A stretch of 64,000 nucleotides of DNA, from contig NZ_CP076457.1 in NCBI RefSeq assembly GCF_018866325.1, positions 6,545,001-6,609,000 of the forward strand. Reading direction: 5' to 3'. Below, piece after piece: positions 8,079 through 15,493 of the stretch. A program made the position numbers and the translations under genes. The notes beneath the pieces are model-generated. The model was given only the letters and a program-made list of their open reading frames with translations. It did no database searches and was not told the DNA's origin. The DNA is from Streptomyces sp. YPW6 (GTDB lineage Bacteria; Actinomycetota; Actinomycetes; Streptomycetales; Streptomycetaceae). Each line of letters starts with the position of its first letter. Within the stretch, counting starts at the first letter, position 1.

Positions 8079-9449
8079 TCAGTCCAGGCCCCGCGCACGT
8101 TCGAAGCGGGACCGGGCCTCGGCCAGGTCCACCACCGGGTCGGGATAGTCGATCGCCGCCCGGTCCAGGCCCTCCAGCTTCCACGGTTCGTGGATGGCGG
8201 ACCCCTCCACCTCCGCCAGTTCCGGCACCCACCGCCGTACGTAAGCGCCGTCCGGGTCGAAGCGCTTGCCCTGGATCACCGGGTTCAGGACCCGGTTGGG
8301 GCGGGTGTCCGTGCCCGTGCCCGCCACCCACTGCCAGTTGAGCTGGTTGTTCGCCACGTCCCCGTCGACCAGCAGGTCCAGGAAGTGCCGGGCGCCGACC
8401 CGCCAGTCCACGTACAGCGTCTTCGTGAGGAAGCTCGCGGCCAGCATCCGGCCCCGGTTGTGCATCCAGCCCTCGTGCGCGAGCTGCCGCATCGCCGCGT
8501 CCACCAGCGGGTAGCCCGTCCGCCCGGACTTCCAGGCGTCGATCTCGTCGGCGTCGCCGCGCCAGCGGTCGTGGCGCGGCCGGTAGTCGGACCAGGCGGC
8601 GTCGGGCCGGGCCGCGAGGACCTGGTGGTGGAAGTCGCGCCAGGCCAGCTGCCGCACGAAGGCCTCGCCGCCGGCGCCGCCCTTCTCCCGTGCCCGGTTG
8701 GCCAGTTCGGCGGCGGAGACCGTACCGAAGTGCAGATGCGGGGAGAGCCGGGACGTCGCGTCGCCGGCCAGGTCGTCGTGGCCGTCCTCGTAGTCGGCCA
8801 TGGGGCCGTGGAGCCAGGACGTCACCAGCTTGCGGCCCGCGTCCTCGCCGCCCCGGGCGAGGCCGGGGGAGAGGTTCTTGACGGCGTCCCGGTCCGGGAG
8901 CGCGTCGCCGGACACCCCGTCGGGCACCCGGACCGTGCGGGGAGCGGCCAGTGTGCCCCGTACTCCCTCCGCCTCCCAACGGCGGAAGTACGGGGTGAAC
9001 ACCGCGAAGTGGTCCTTGCCGCCCGTCGGGACCACCCGGCCCGGAGCGAGCGCGGTGACCACCGCGTCATGGACGCGCAGCTCGCAGCCGGTGCCCGCGA
9101 GGGCCTCCCGGATGCGTTCCTCGCGTTGTGCCGCGTACCCGCTGACCCCGGCGGCGATGTGCACGGACCGCGCCCCGGCCTGCTCGACGACCCGCTTCAC
9201 CTCGCGGGCCGTCCCGCCCCGGCGGACGACCAGCCGCCCGTCGCGGTCGCGGAGCCCGGAGTCCAGGTCCGCCAGGCAGTCCGCGAGGAACGCCAGCCGG
9301 TTGGGCGCGTCGAAACCGGCCCGGTGGACGGCGTCGTCCCGCACGAACAGCGGGACGACCTCGTCCGCGTCCCGCAGGGCGGCACGCAGCACCGGATTGT
9401 CGTGCAGACGCAGGTCGGAGGTGAACAGCACCACCGCGACACTACTCAT
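8079..9449 (-). CDS. phr: Deoxyribodipyrimidine photolyase
   Basis: 456 residues, DNA photolyase family. The N-terminal antenna-binding domain begins LFTSDLRLHDNPVL; the FAD-binding helical domain contains TSRLSPHLHFG, WMHNRGRMLAASFLTK, NNQLNWQWVAGTGTD and RVLNPVIQGKRFDPDGAYVR. These are the expected motifs of a light-driven cyclobutane pyrimidine dimer photolyase. The start is ATG 9449. It lies downstream of sigK and rskA on the same strand (38-base gap), so it may be transcribed with them; photolyases are frequent members of light or singlet-oxygen ECF regulons. Assignment as repair enzyme rather than cryptochrome is from family context. Confidence 0.93.
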   Translation of the reverse strand: MSSVAVVLFTSDLRLHDNPVLRAALRDADEVVPLFVRDDAVHRAGFDAPNRLAFLADCLADLDSGLRDRDGRLVVRRGGTAREVKRVVEQAGARSVHIAAGVSGYAAQREERIREALAGTGCELRVHDAVVTALAPGRVVPTGGKDHFAVFTPYFRRWEAEGVRGTLAAPRTVRVPDGVSGDALPDRDAVKNLSPGLARGGEDAGRKLVTSWLHGPMADYEDGHDDLAGDATSRLSPHLHFGTVSAAELANRAREKGGAGGEAFVRQLAWRDFHHQVLAARPDAAWSDYRPRHDRWRGDADEIDAWKSGRTGYPLVDAAMRQLAHEGWMHNRGRMLAASFLTKTLYVDWRVGARHFLDLLVDGDVANNQLNWQWVAGTGTDTRPNRVLNPVIQGKRFDPDGAYVRRWVPELAEVEGSAIHEPWKLEGLDRAAIDYPDPVVDLAEARSRFERARGLD

Positions 9450-9487
9450 GGAACATGTGCTCCCTTGCGGTACTCGTGGGCGGTACG

Positions 9488-10240
9488 TCAGGCGGTCGGG
9501 AAGTCCATCAGCGCCACCGGGGACGAGGTCGGTTCGGCGGAGCCGCCGGCGGGCTCGACCGTGATGCCCATCCCGGACGCCTGGTCCACCGGCCCGTCCA
9601 GCAGGACCGCGTCGTCGCTCGCCCGCGGGTCCATCAGCCCGGCCGAGCGCATCGTGCCCTCGTCGTTGAACCAGATCTGGTAGACCTTGCCGCTCGGCGG
9701 TGGTGCCATCCCCGAGGCCAGGAACACCGCGCGGTTCTGGCTCTGCGAGACGACGACGGTGCCGCGCGCCCCACCCGTCAGCTCGCCCGACGAGGTCCTC
9801 GCGTCCGGGGCCGAGAGCACCTGTGCCAGCTCCTCGTTCTGCCGCTGGGCCTGGTTCGCCTCCTGGCGCGCGTCCTGCGCCAGCTGGTTCTGCCAGACCG
9901 CGACCCCGCCGAACGCGGCGGCCGCCGCGACGCAGGCGGCGAGCGCGTAGCCGTACCACCGTCCGGTGCGCCCCCGCCCGCCGGTCCGTTCGCGCCTGCC
10001 GTGCGCCGGAGCCTCCTGGCGTACGGTCGTGATCTCCCGCAGCACCCTGTCGCGCAGGTCGCGCGGCGGGGTCTCGGCGACGGCGAGTCCGAGCCGGGCG
10101 GCGGTGGCCGACAGCTCCCGCACCTCCTGGGTGCAGGCCTCGCAGTCCTCCAGATGCCGTTCGAACGCCCGCTGTTCGGACTCCGGCAGCGCATGCAGGG
10201 CGTAGGCCCCGGTCAGCGTGTGCAGTTCGGCCGTGCTCAT
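9488..10240 (-). CDS. rskA: Anti-sigma-K factor RskA
   Basis: 250 residues. The cytoplasmic N-terminus carries the zinc anti-sigma motif H29-x3-C33-x2-C36 (ERHLEDCEACTQEV). A single membrane span follows at about residues 96-115, and the extracytoplasmic C-terminal domain shows the RskA signature (FLASGMAPPPSGKVYQIWF and GITVEPAGGS-type ends). It should hold SigK inactive at the membrane until regulated proteolysis. ATG 10240 overlaps the sigK stop by four bases, so the pair is translationally coupled. Confidence 0.92.
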   Translation of the reverse strand: MSTAELHTLTGAYALHALPESEQRAFERHLEDCEACTQEVRELSATAARLGLAVAETPPRDLRDRVLREITTVRQEAPAHGRRERTGGRGRTGRWYGYALAACVAAAAAFGGVAVWQNQLAQDARQEANQAQRQNEELAQVLSAPDARTSSGELTGGARGTVVVSQSQNRAVFLASGMAPPPSGKVYQIWFNDEGTMRSAGLMDPRASDDAVLLDGPVDQASGMGITVEPAGGSAEPTSSPVALMDFPTA

Positions 10241-10821
10241 GCGCTCACCCCCAGGCAGTCGCGCAGCCGGATGAGGCCGTCGCGGAGTCGTGTCTTGATG
10301 GTGCCCAGCGGCACGGAGAGGAGTTCGGAGACCTCACGGTAGGTCAGGCCCCGGTAGTAGGCGAGGGTCACCGACTCCCTTTGCAGCTCGGACAGGGTGC
10401 GCATGCACCGCCGCACCTGTTCTCTCTCCAACCGGGTCTCGACCTGCTCGGACACCTCGTCGAAGGCGGGCGTCCGCTCCAGCAGTGCCGCCTTGTGCTC
10501 CCGGGCGGCGGCGGCCTCGGCCGAGCGGACCCGGTCGACGGCCCGGTGGTGGGCCAGGGTCAGCACCCAGTTCATCGCGCTGCCCCGGGAGGCCTGGAAG
10601 CGGGGCGCGGTGCGCCACACCTCCACCAGCACCTCCTGCGCGACCTCCTCCGACTGCGCGGGGTCGCGCAGCACGCTGCGCACCAGACCGAGCACGGGCC
10701 CGCTCACCGCGTCGTACACCGAGGCGAACGCTTCCTGGTCGCCCCGCGCGACCCGCACCAGGAGTTCCTGGAGATCGGGACCGGGTGAGGGCACCCCACT
10801 GATGTGTACGGCTTCCTTCAC
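10237..10821 (-). CDS. sigK: ECF sigma factor SigK
   Basis: 194 residues with region 2 (DQEAFASVYDAVSGPVLGLVRSVLRDPAQSEEVAQEV) and region 4 (LQRESVTLAYYRGLTYREVSELLSVPLGTIKTRLR, helix-turn-helix). It directs RNA polymerase to promoters of the lipid/fasciclin locus. GTG 10821 follows GGAAGGAA. A putative autoregulatory promoter lies at 10860-10887. Partner rskA overlaps by four bases. The gene-neighbour match to the mycobacterial sigK-rskA locus (amine oxidase, DUF1365, CFA synthase, DUF1295) supports the SigK rather than another ECF assignment. Confidence 0.92.
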   Translation of the reverse strand: MKEAVHISGVPSPGPDLQELLVRVARGDQEAFASVYDAVSGPVLGLVRSVLRDPAQSEEVAQEVLVEVWRTAPRFQASRGSAMNWVLTLAHHRAVDRVRSAEAAAAREHKAALLERTPAFDEVSEQVETRLEREQVRRCMRTLSELQRESVTLAYYRGLTYREVSELLSVPLGTIKTRLRDGLIRLRDCLGVSA

Positions 10822-10859
10822 GCGGGTTCCTTCCGGGGCGATCGTCGGTTCCGCACTTC

Positions 10860-10887
10860 ATTCGGAGCCGGACGCCATGTGGATTGG
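10860..10887 (-). promoter_or_regulatory. SigK-type autoregulatory promoter of sigK
   Basis: Minus strand: CCAATC (10882-10887, within CGACCAATCC), 16-base spacer, CCGAAT (10860-10865). Third copy of the motif shared with the fasciclin gene and the lipid operon; it is the best match to the recalled mycobacterial SigK -10 element. Confidence 0.7.
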
Positions 10888-10937
10888 TCGAGTGTCCGCG
10901 ATCTTGCCAGACCCCGGGTCCGGGAGGGTGCGCCGAC

Positions 10938-11375
10938 TCAGCCGGGGACCGGTTCGCGCCGCCGCAGACGGACGGCACGCACGGCGAGGAAGACCAGCAG
11001 ACCGAAGGGCGACAGCAGGATCGTCAGCACCAGCAGCGGGCCCGTCAGCAGCGGCGAGAGCCCCAGCTCGCGGCTCTGGAGGTACATCCACTGGCCGACC
11101 AGGAGGTCCCAGGCGATCACCTGCGCCCAGAGGGCGCCCGCCCCGTCTGCCAGTGCCGCCAGATCGCGGAAGGTGTCGATGTCCGGGTCGCTGACCGCCG
11201 TCCAGAGCTCCGGGAACACCGGGACGGCCAGGGTGGTGTAGACGGCGAGCAGCGGCAGCACGGTCAGCGGCGACGCGGCGACGCGGGCGGTGCCGGACCA
11301 GGTCGGGGCGAAGATCATCAGCAGCCAGAAGGGGGCGGCCAGATAGAAGGTGATCTCGAAGAGTGCAGCGGTCAT
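10938..11375 (-). CDS. Aba4-like (DUF4281) membrane protein
   Basis: 145 residues, four hydrophobic segments. The opening FEITFYLAAPFWLLMIFAPTW and the LLVGQWMYLQSRELGLSPLL stretch are characteristic of the abscisic-acid-deficient-4-like DUF4281 family. In plants Aba4 is needed for neoxanthin synthesis; the bacterial role is unknown. ATG 11375 overlaps the upstream membrane gene by four bases, so both are co-transcribed from the promoter region facing the MerR gene. Confidence 0.8.
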   Translation of the reverse strand: MTAALFEITFYLAAPFWLLMIFAPTWSGTARVAASPLTVLPLLAVYTTLAVPVFPELWTAVSDPDIDTFRDLAALADGAGALWAQVIAWDLLVGQWMYLQSRELGLSPLLTGPLLVLTILLSPFGLLVFLAVRAVRLRRREPVPG

Positions 11376-12337
11376 GCCACGGGCTCCTGTTCGGCGGCGG
11401 TACGGGACGGGGCGGCGGGGTCGGCCAGGCGTAGCGCCCTCCAGGCGCCGTACGCCGTCGCCGCGAGGATCGCTCCGGCGGCGGCCAGCGTGATCCCGTC
11501 GGGATGGACCAGGGGCTGGCCGCGGAGTGCCTGCCAGGTGATGAGCGCGACGAGCGCCGCGTATCCGCCGACGGCGACCCGGACGAGACGCAGCCGTACC
11601 CCGGCGTCGCGCAGCGTCGCGAGGCGGGGCGCGAGCAGCACCAGCGCCATCAGGAGGAGCGGGATCAGCTGGAGGGCGTGCATGCCCACGAAGTGCGGGA
11701 CCCGCAGATCGCCGCCGGTCGTCGACCAGCCGGTCAGGGCCATCGACGGTCCGCCGTCCGGTACGCCCACGGAGTGCGCGCCGATCGTCTCGGCGGCGTC
11801 GAGATCCCCGGCGGCCCGCTGGCTCTCGCTCGGCAGCGTCATCAGGAACCCGAGAGCCGCGCCGGCCAGGGCGATCAGCAGCCCGCCCCGGACGGCGAGG
11901 GCGGTCGGGCGGTCGGGGACGCGGGCGCGCAGGAGCAGGACGGCGATCACCAGGGTGGCCGCCCACAGCACGACGATGGTCAGCCCCATCGCGTTCCACA
12001 GTGCCGTGTCGAAGGCGGTCGCGGTGTTGAAGTGGCTGCGCTTCCCGCGGACGACCTGCACGGTGATGATCACCATCTCGGTCAGCCCCGTCAGCACGAC
12101 GGCGTGCCCCGCCCACCGGCCGATCCGTCGCCCGTGCGTGAGGAGCGTCAGCATCCAGGCCAGCGTCAGGCAGTACGCGACGAAGGACACGCTGAACTTG
12201 AACGGTTTCGCCCAGATCGGCGCTCCGGCCAGAACCCGGTCGTCGACCACGAGGCCGACGGCGGAGGCCACCGCGAGAGCGGCCATCGCGGCGGAGAAGA
12301 CGACCAAGGGACGATGCCAGGTGCGCCATGACGACAT
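11372..12337 (-). CDS. Multi-pass membrane protein of unknown function
   Basis: 321 residues with about eight hydrophobic segments, beginning ...RPLVVFSAAMAALAVASAVGL and including PIWAKPFKFSVSFVAYCLTLAW and FVGMHALQLIPLLLMALVLL. I do not recognise a characterised family. The start is set at ATG 12337 because AGGGGG lies just upstream; an ATG at 12364 lacks a ribosome site. It is divergent from a MerR regulator across a GATAG/CTATC repeat region, so it and the overlapping Aba4-like gene are likely MerR targets. Confidence 0.75.
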   Translation of the reverse strand: MSSWRTWHRPLVVFSAAMAALAVASAVGLVVDDRVLAGAPIWAKPFKFSVSFVAYCLTLAWMLTLLTHGRRIGRWAGHAVVLTGLTEMVIITVQVVRGKRSHFNTATAFDTALWNAMGLTIVVLWAATLVIAVLLLRARVPDRPTALAVRGGLLIALAGAALGFLMTLPSESQRAAGDLDAAETIGAHSVGVPDGGPSMALTGWSTTGGDLRVPHFVGMHALQLIPLLLMALVLLAPRLATLRDAGVRLRLVRVAVGGYAALVALITWQALRGQPLVHPDGITLAAAGAILAATAYGAWRALRLADPAAPSRTAAEQEPVA

Positions 12338-12366
12338 GAGGGACCCCCTGTGCCGATGATTCATAT

Positions 12367-12405
12367 GGATAGCCGTGCTGTCCGCTATCCGATAGGGGGA
12401 CTATC
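12367..12405. promoter_or_regulatory. GATAG/CTATC operator array between membrane operon and merR
   Basis: Four alternating half-sites: GATAG 12368-12372, CTATC 12385-12389, GATAG 12391-12395, CTATC 12401-12405. They form GGATAG-N12-CTATCC and GATAG-N5-CTATC palindromes. A near-consensus -10 (TATGAT, 12406-12411) for the regulator gene follows immediately. The dyads are direct sequence observations; binding by the adjacent MerR protein is inferred. Confidence 0.65.
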
Positions 12406-12450
12406 TATGATGGGGGCGGTTTCTGGCAAGGGCGGAAAGGCGAACGCGCG

Positions 12451-13146
12451 GTGCGTATCGGTGAATTGAGTCGCAGGTCCGGGGTTCCGGTGCCGACGAT
12501 CAAGTACTACCTGCGAGAAGGGCTTCTGGCCGCGGGGGAGTTGACGAGCCCGAACCAGGCGCAGTACGGCCCCGGGCACGAACGGAGACTGCGTCTGATC
12601 CGGGCCCTACTGGATGTCGGCGGCCTCTCGCTCGCCGCCATCGGCGAGGTCCTGGAGGCCATGGACGACCCCGGGCAGCCGGTGCACGAGGTGCTGGGGG
12701 CCGCGGCGGACCGCGTCACGCCGACCGGAGGGGAGGCGGCGGGGCCCGAACTGGAGGACGCGCGCGAGGAGGTGGCCGAGCTGGTGCGGCGACGCGGCTG
12801 GCAGGCCGACGAGCGGTGTCCCGCCGCCGAGTCGCTGGCGGGGGTGCTGTGCGCGTTGCGCAGGGCCGGGCACGGTGGGTACGCCGACCTGCTGGACGTC
12901 TACGCGGACGCCGCCGAACCGGTCGCCCGTGCCGATCTCGACTACGTGCAGCGGCGGGTGGCGCGCGAGGACCTGGTCGAGAGCGTCGTGGTGGGGACCG
13001 TCCTCGGCGAGGCGATGTTCGGCGCGCTGCGGAGGCTGGCCCACATCGACGCCTCCTTCCGGCGCTTCGAATCGCCGGAACACCTGTCGGGGCCGGTGGG
13101 GCCGACGGGTGCCGGGGGGCCGGAGGTGGGCGCTCCGGGTGCCTGA
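12451..13146 (+). CDS. MerR family transcriptional regulator
   Basis: 231 residues. The N-terminal winged helix is typical: MRIGELSRRSGVPVPTIKYYLREGLL, followed by the second DNA-contact region NQAQYGPGHERRLRLIRAL. The C-terminal ~130 residues are helical and not a recognised ligand domain. GTG 12451 is preceded by GGAAAGG. It faces the membrane operon 11372-12337 across a palindromic region and probably controls both directions. Confidence 0.9.
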   Translation: MRIGELSRRSGVPVPTIKYYLREGLLAAGELTSPNQAQYGPGHERRLRLIRALLDVGGLSLAAIGEVLEAMDDPGQPVHEVLGAAADRVTPTGGEAAGPELEDAREEVAELVRRRGWQADERCPAAESLAGVLCALRRAGHGGYADLLDVYADAAEPVARADLDYVQRRVAREDLVESVVVGTVLGEAMFGALRRLAHIDASFRRFESPEHLSGPVGPTGAGGPEVGAPGA

Positions 13147-13401
13147 CGTCAGGGCCGGCCCGACCGTCGGCGGCCGTCTGCCGGGCGGAGAGCCCGGCCC
13201 GCGACCTGCGGCGGCCGGGCCCCGGGGCCGGCTCGGCCCGGAGGTCGGCGGTCCTCTCCCGGGGCGGCGGGCGACGTGACGGGTCAGTCGTCCGGAGCCC
13301 GGCGGCCGGGGCCCGGTGGCCGGACCCTCGGGGGCGATGCCTCAGCGGTGCCGACGTCGCGCGGGCAGGGCGTCGCGAGGTCAGGACGCCGCCCGGGGCC
13401 G

Positions 13402-14253
13402 TCAAGCGGCCTGCGTGCCGCTTTCCTGCTCGCGTTCCACCTGCTCGTTCCACTCGCGCTTCACCGCGCGCCAGGCGTCGTCGTTCTGCCCGAGGCGCCA
13501 GTAGCCCGAGATCGACAGCTGCGACAGCGGGATCTGCCGTTCCATGCGGAGGTGGCGGCGGATCTCCTTCACGAAGCCCGCCTCCCCGTGCACGAACGCC
13601 TGGACCTCGCCCTCGGGGAAGTCCAGTTCCTTCACGGCTGCGGTCAGCAGCTCGCCGACGGGCCGGTCGCCGCGGTGCAGCCAGGTCACCGCCACCCCGT
13701 CGGGCGTCACGATCTTCTGCTCCTCCGAGGCGTCCGGCACCTCGACGAAGGCGTGCACCAGCGCGCCCGCGGGCATCTGCTCCAGCGCCGCCGCGATCGC
13801 CGGCAGCGCGCTCTCGTCGCCGGCCAGCAGGTGCCAGTCCGCCGAGGCGTCGGGGCCGTAGCCGCCGCCGGGGCCGAGGAAGGTCACCTGGTCGCCCGCC
13901 CGCGCCCGCTGCGCCCACGGTCCCGCCAGGCCCTCGTCGCCGTGCACGACGAAGTCGACGGCCATCTCCCGGGCGACCGGGTCCCAGGAGCGCACCGTGT
14001 ACGTACGCGTGGTGGGCCACAGTTCGCGCGGGTACGACTCCCGGACGGCCGCCATGTCGAACGGGTGCGCGTAGTCCGCGCCCTCGGGTGCGAAGCACAG
14101 CTTGATGTAGTGGTCGGTGAAGCCGGCGAGGGAGAAGTCCGCGAGCCCCTCGCCGCCGAGGACCACCCGCACCATGTGCGGCGTGATCTGCTCGGTGCGC
14201 ACGACCTGCGCCCCCTGGGCCTTGGGTGCCTGCCGGGCCGGCCGCTCTGCCAC
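13402..14253 (-). CDS. Siderophore-interacting (ferric-siderophore reductase) protein
   Basis: 283 residues, SIP/ViuB family flavoprotein. FAD-binding motif RTYTVRSWDP near residue 92, then the SIP C-terminal NAD(P)H domain with LLAGDESALPAIAAALEQMP and FVHGEAGFVKEIRRHL. It should release iron from imported ferric siderophores by reduction in the cytoplasm. An iron box lies at 14277-14295, 24 bases before the start codon, so expression should be induced under iron limitation. The 255 bases downstream to the convergent merR stop hold only GC-rich inverted repeats. Confidence 0.92.
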   Translation of the reverse strand: MAERPARQAPKAQGAQVVRTEQITPHMVRVVLGGEGLADFSLAGFTDHYIKLCFAPEGADYAHPFDMAAVRESYPRELWPTTRTYTVRSWDPVAREMAVDFVVHGDEGLAGPWAQRARAGDQVTFLGPGGGYGPDASADWHLLAGDESALPAIAAALEQMPAGALVHAFVEVPDASEEQKIVTPDGVAVTWLHRGDRPVGELLTAAVKELDFPEGEVQAFVHGEAGFVKEIRRHLRMERQIPLSQLSISGYWRLGQNDDAWRAVKREWNEQVEREQESGTQAA

Positions 14254-14276
14254 GAGGTACTCCCTGGATCGAAGAC

Positions 14277-14295
14277 TTAGGTATGCCTAAGTTAA
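14277..14295 (-). promoter_or_regulatory. DmdR/IdeR iron box
   Basis: TTAGGTATGCCTAAGTTAA matches the IdeR/DmdR consensus TTAGGTTAGSCTAACCTAA at 15 of 19 positions. It lies between the exonuclease gene end and the siderophore-interacting protein start, positioned to block transcription of the latter when iron is replete. Confidence 0.85.
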
Positions 14296-14323
14296 CACCC
14301 CGGCCGGTGTCCCGGTCGACCCC

Positions 14324-15247
14324 TCAGTGCTGAAGGACGCTCAACAGGCGCTGGATCGCGCCACCCAGCCCCCACTGCCGTGCCAGCGCCTCCAGTGCGG
14401 CAGGATCGCGCGGCTCGCGCGGCAGGGCCGGGTCGAAGTCGGGCAGGGGCACGTCCCCGGCCACCCGGACCACCTTCGGCGCGACGGCGACATAGGCCCG
14501 CGACGCGTCCAGTCGCTTGCGCTGCGAGGGGGTCAGCTTCGCCTTCGGATCGTCCACCGCCGCCATGATCCCGTCGAGATCGCCGTACGTGTCCAGCAGC
14601 TTCGCCGCCGTCTTCTCGCCGATGCCGGGGACGCCCGGAAGCCCGTCGCTCGGGTCGCCGCGCAGCAGCGCCAGGTCGACGTACCCCGCGCCGTCCACGC
14701 CGTACTTCTCGCGCAGCCACGCCTCGTCGGTCACCTGGAGCGTGCCGACGCCCTTGAGGGGGTAGAGCACGCGCACCCGGCGGGCGTCGTCGACCAGCTG
14801 ATACAGGTCGCGGTCACCGGTGACGATGTCGACCGGGCCCTCGGCCCGCGCCGTGAGCGTGCCGATGACGTCGTCCGCCTCGTACGGTGTGACGCCGACC
14901 CGGGCGATCCCGAGCGCCGCCAGGACGTCCTCGATGACCGGGACCTGCGGCGACAGCGTGTCGGGGACCTCCTCCTCGTCCGCCTGCCCGGCGGGCGTCT
15001 CCTCGGCGACCCGGTGCGCCTTGTACGTCGGGATCAGGTCGACCCGCCACTGCGGACGCCAGTCGTTGTCCCAGCAGGCGACCAGTTCGTCCGGCCGGTG
15101 GTCGTGCACCAGGCGGCCGATGAAGTCGAGCAGGCCGCGCACGGCGTTCACCGGTGTGCCGTCCGGCGCGCGCACCGAATCGGGCACCCCGAAGTAGGCA
15201 CGGAAGTACAGGGATGCGGTGTCGAGGAGCATCAGGCGTCGCGTCAC
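14324..15247 (-). CDS. 5'-3' exonuclease (PolA-type FEN domain)
   Basis: 307 residues. PIN-like nuclease core with LLDTASLYFRAYFGVPDSV, WDNDWRPQWRVDLIPTYKAHR and the acidic cluster YEADDVIGTLTA / IVTGDRDLYQLVDD, followed by the helix-hairpin-helix DGLPGVPGIGEKTAAKLL. It is the stand-alone counterpart of the N-terminal domain of DNA polymerase I, acting on 5' flaps and RNA primers. GTG 15247 lacks a clear Shine-Dalgarno; a CATCAT hexamer lies just upstream, so the message may be leaderless. Confidence 0.92.
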   Translation of the reverse strand: MTRRLMLLDTASLYFRAYFGVPDSVRAPDGTPVNAVRGLLDFIGRLVHDHRPDELVACWDNDWRPQWRVDLIPTYKAHRVAEETPAGQADEEEVPDTLSPQVPVIEDVLAALGIARVGVTPYEADDVIGTLTARAEGPVDIVTGDRDLYQLVDDARRVRVLYPLKGVGTLQVTDEAWLREKYGVDGAGYVDLALLRGDPSDGLPGVPGIGEKTAAKLLDTYGDLDGIMAAVDDPKAKLTPSQRKRLDASRAYVAVAPKVVRVAGDVPLPDFDPALPREPRDPAALEALARQWGLGGAIQRLLSVLQH

Positions 15248-15318
15248 GGACCCGATGATGCCCCACTCCGCCGACAGTCGCTCCCGGTAACCGCTTACCC
15301 GCGCTCCGTCGCGGGCCG

Positions 15319-15332
15319 GTGACGTGGGTCAC
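15319..15332. promoter_or_regulatory. GTGAC-N4-GTCAC palindrome upstream of the betaine transporter
   Basis: GTGACGTGGGTCAC, a 5-4-5 dyad about 160 bases before the transporter start. It may be an operator in the promoter region; no matching regulator is evident nearby. Confidence 0.35.
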
Positions 15333-15437
15333 GGTCGTGTTTGGGCTGTGTAAGCGCGGGCATGCGCGCCACCGGAGCGGACCATGTCGCAGTTTCAACC
15401 AGTGCATGTGCCACGCGGACAGAACCCGCATCGCTCC

Positions 15438-15471
15438 ACGGTCTGCCGGCGGGGGTGGCAGACCGTTTTTT
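15438..15471 (+). terminator. Intrinsic terminator in the leader of the glycine betaine transporter operon (attenuator)
   Basis: A perfect 10-bp stem ACGGTCTGCC/GGCAGACCGT with a nine-base loop, followed by a run of six T. It ends only 22 bases before the GTG of the ATPase gene, and no plus-strand gene upstream needs terminating. A terminator in this position normally indicates leader-RNA control. The 246-base gap 15248-15493 contains no coding sequence that I can support. Confidence 0.8.
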
Positions 15472-15493
15472 CGGTTCAACGCGTGAGGTGTAT

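Noticed and set aside
10884..12359. Long open frames on the plus strand opposite the two membrane protein genes
   Set aside because: They mirror real minus-strand genes; composition is Arg/Ser/Pro/Ala-rich with no domain, typical of antisense frames at 72% GC.
13147..13401. A short gene between merR and the siderophore-interacting protein
   Set aside because: No frame has a ribosome site or plausible composition; the interval holds GC-rich inverted repeats between convergent genes.
15333..15437. c-di-AMP (ydaO) or guanidine riboswitch before the betaine transporter
   Set aside because: I looked for the conserved core sequences of these classes and did not find them; only the terminator is supported.
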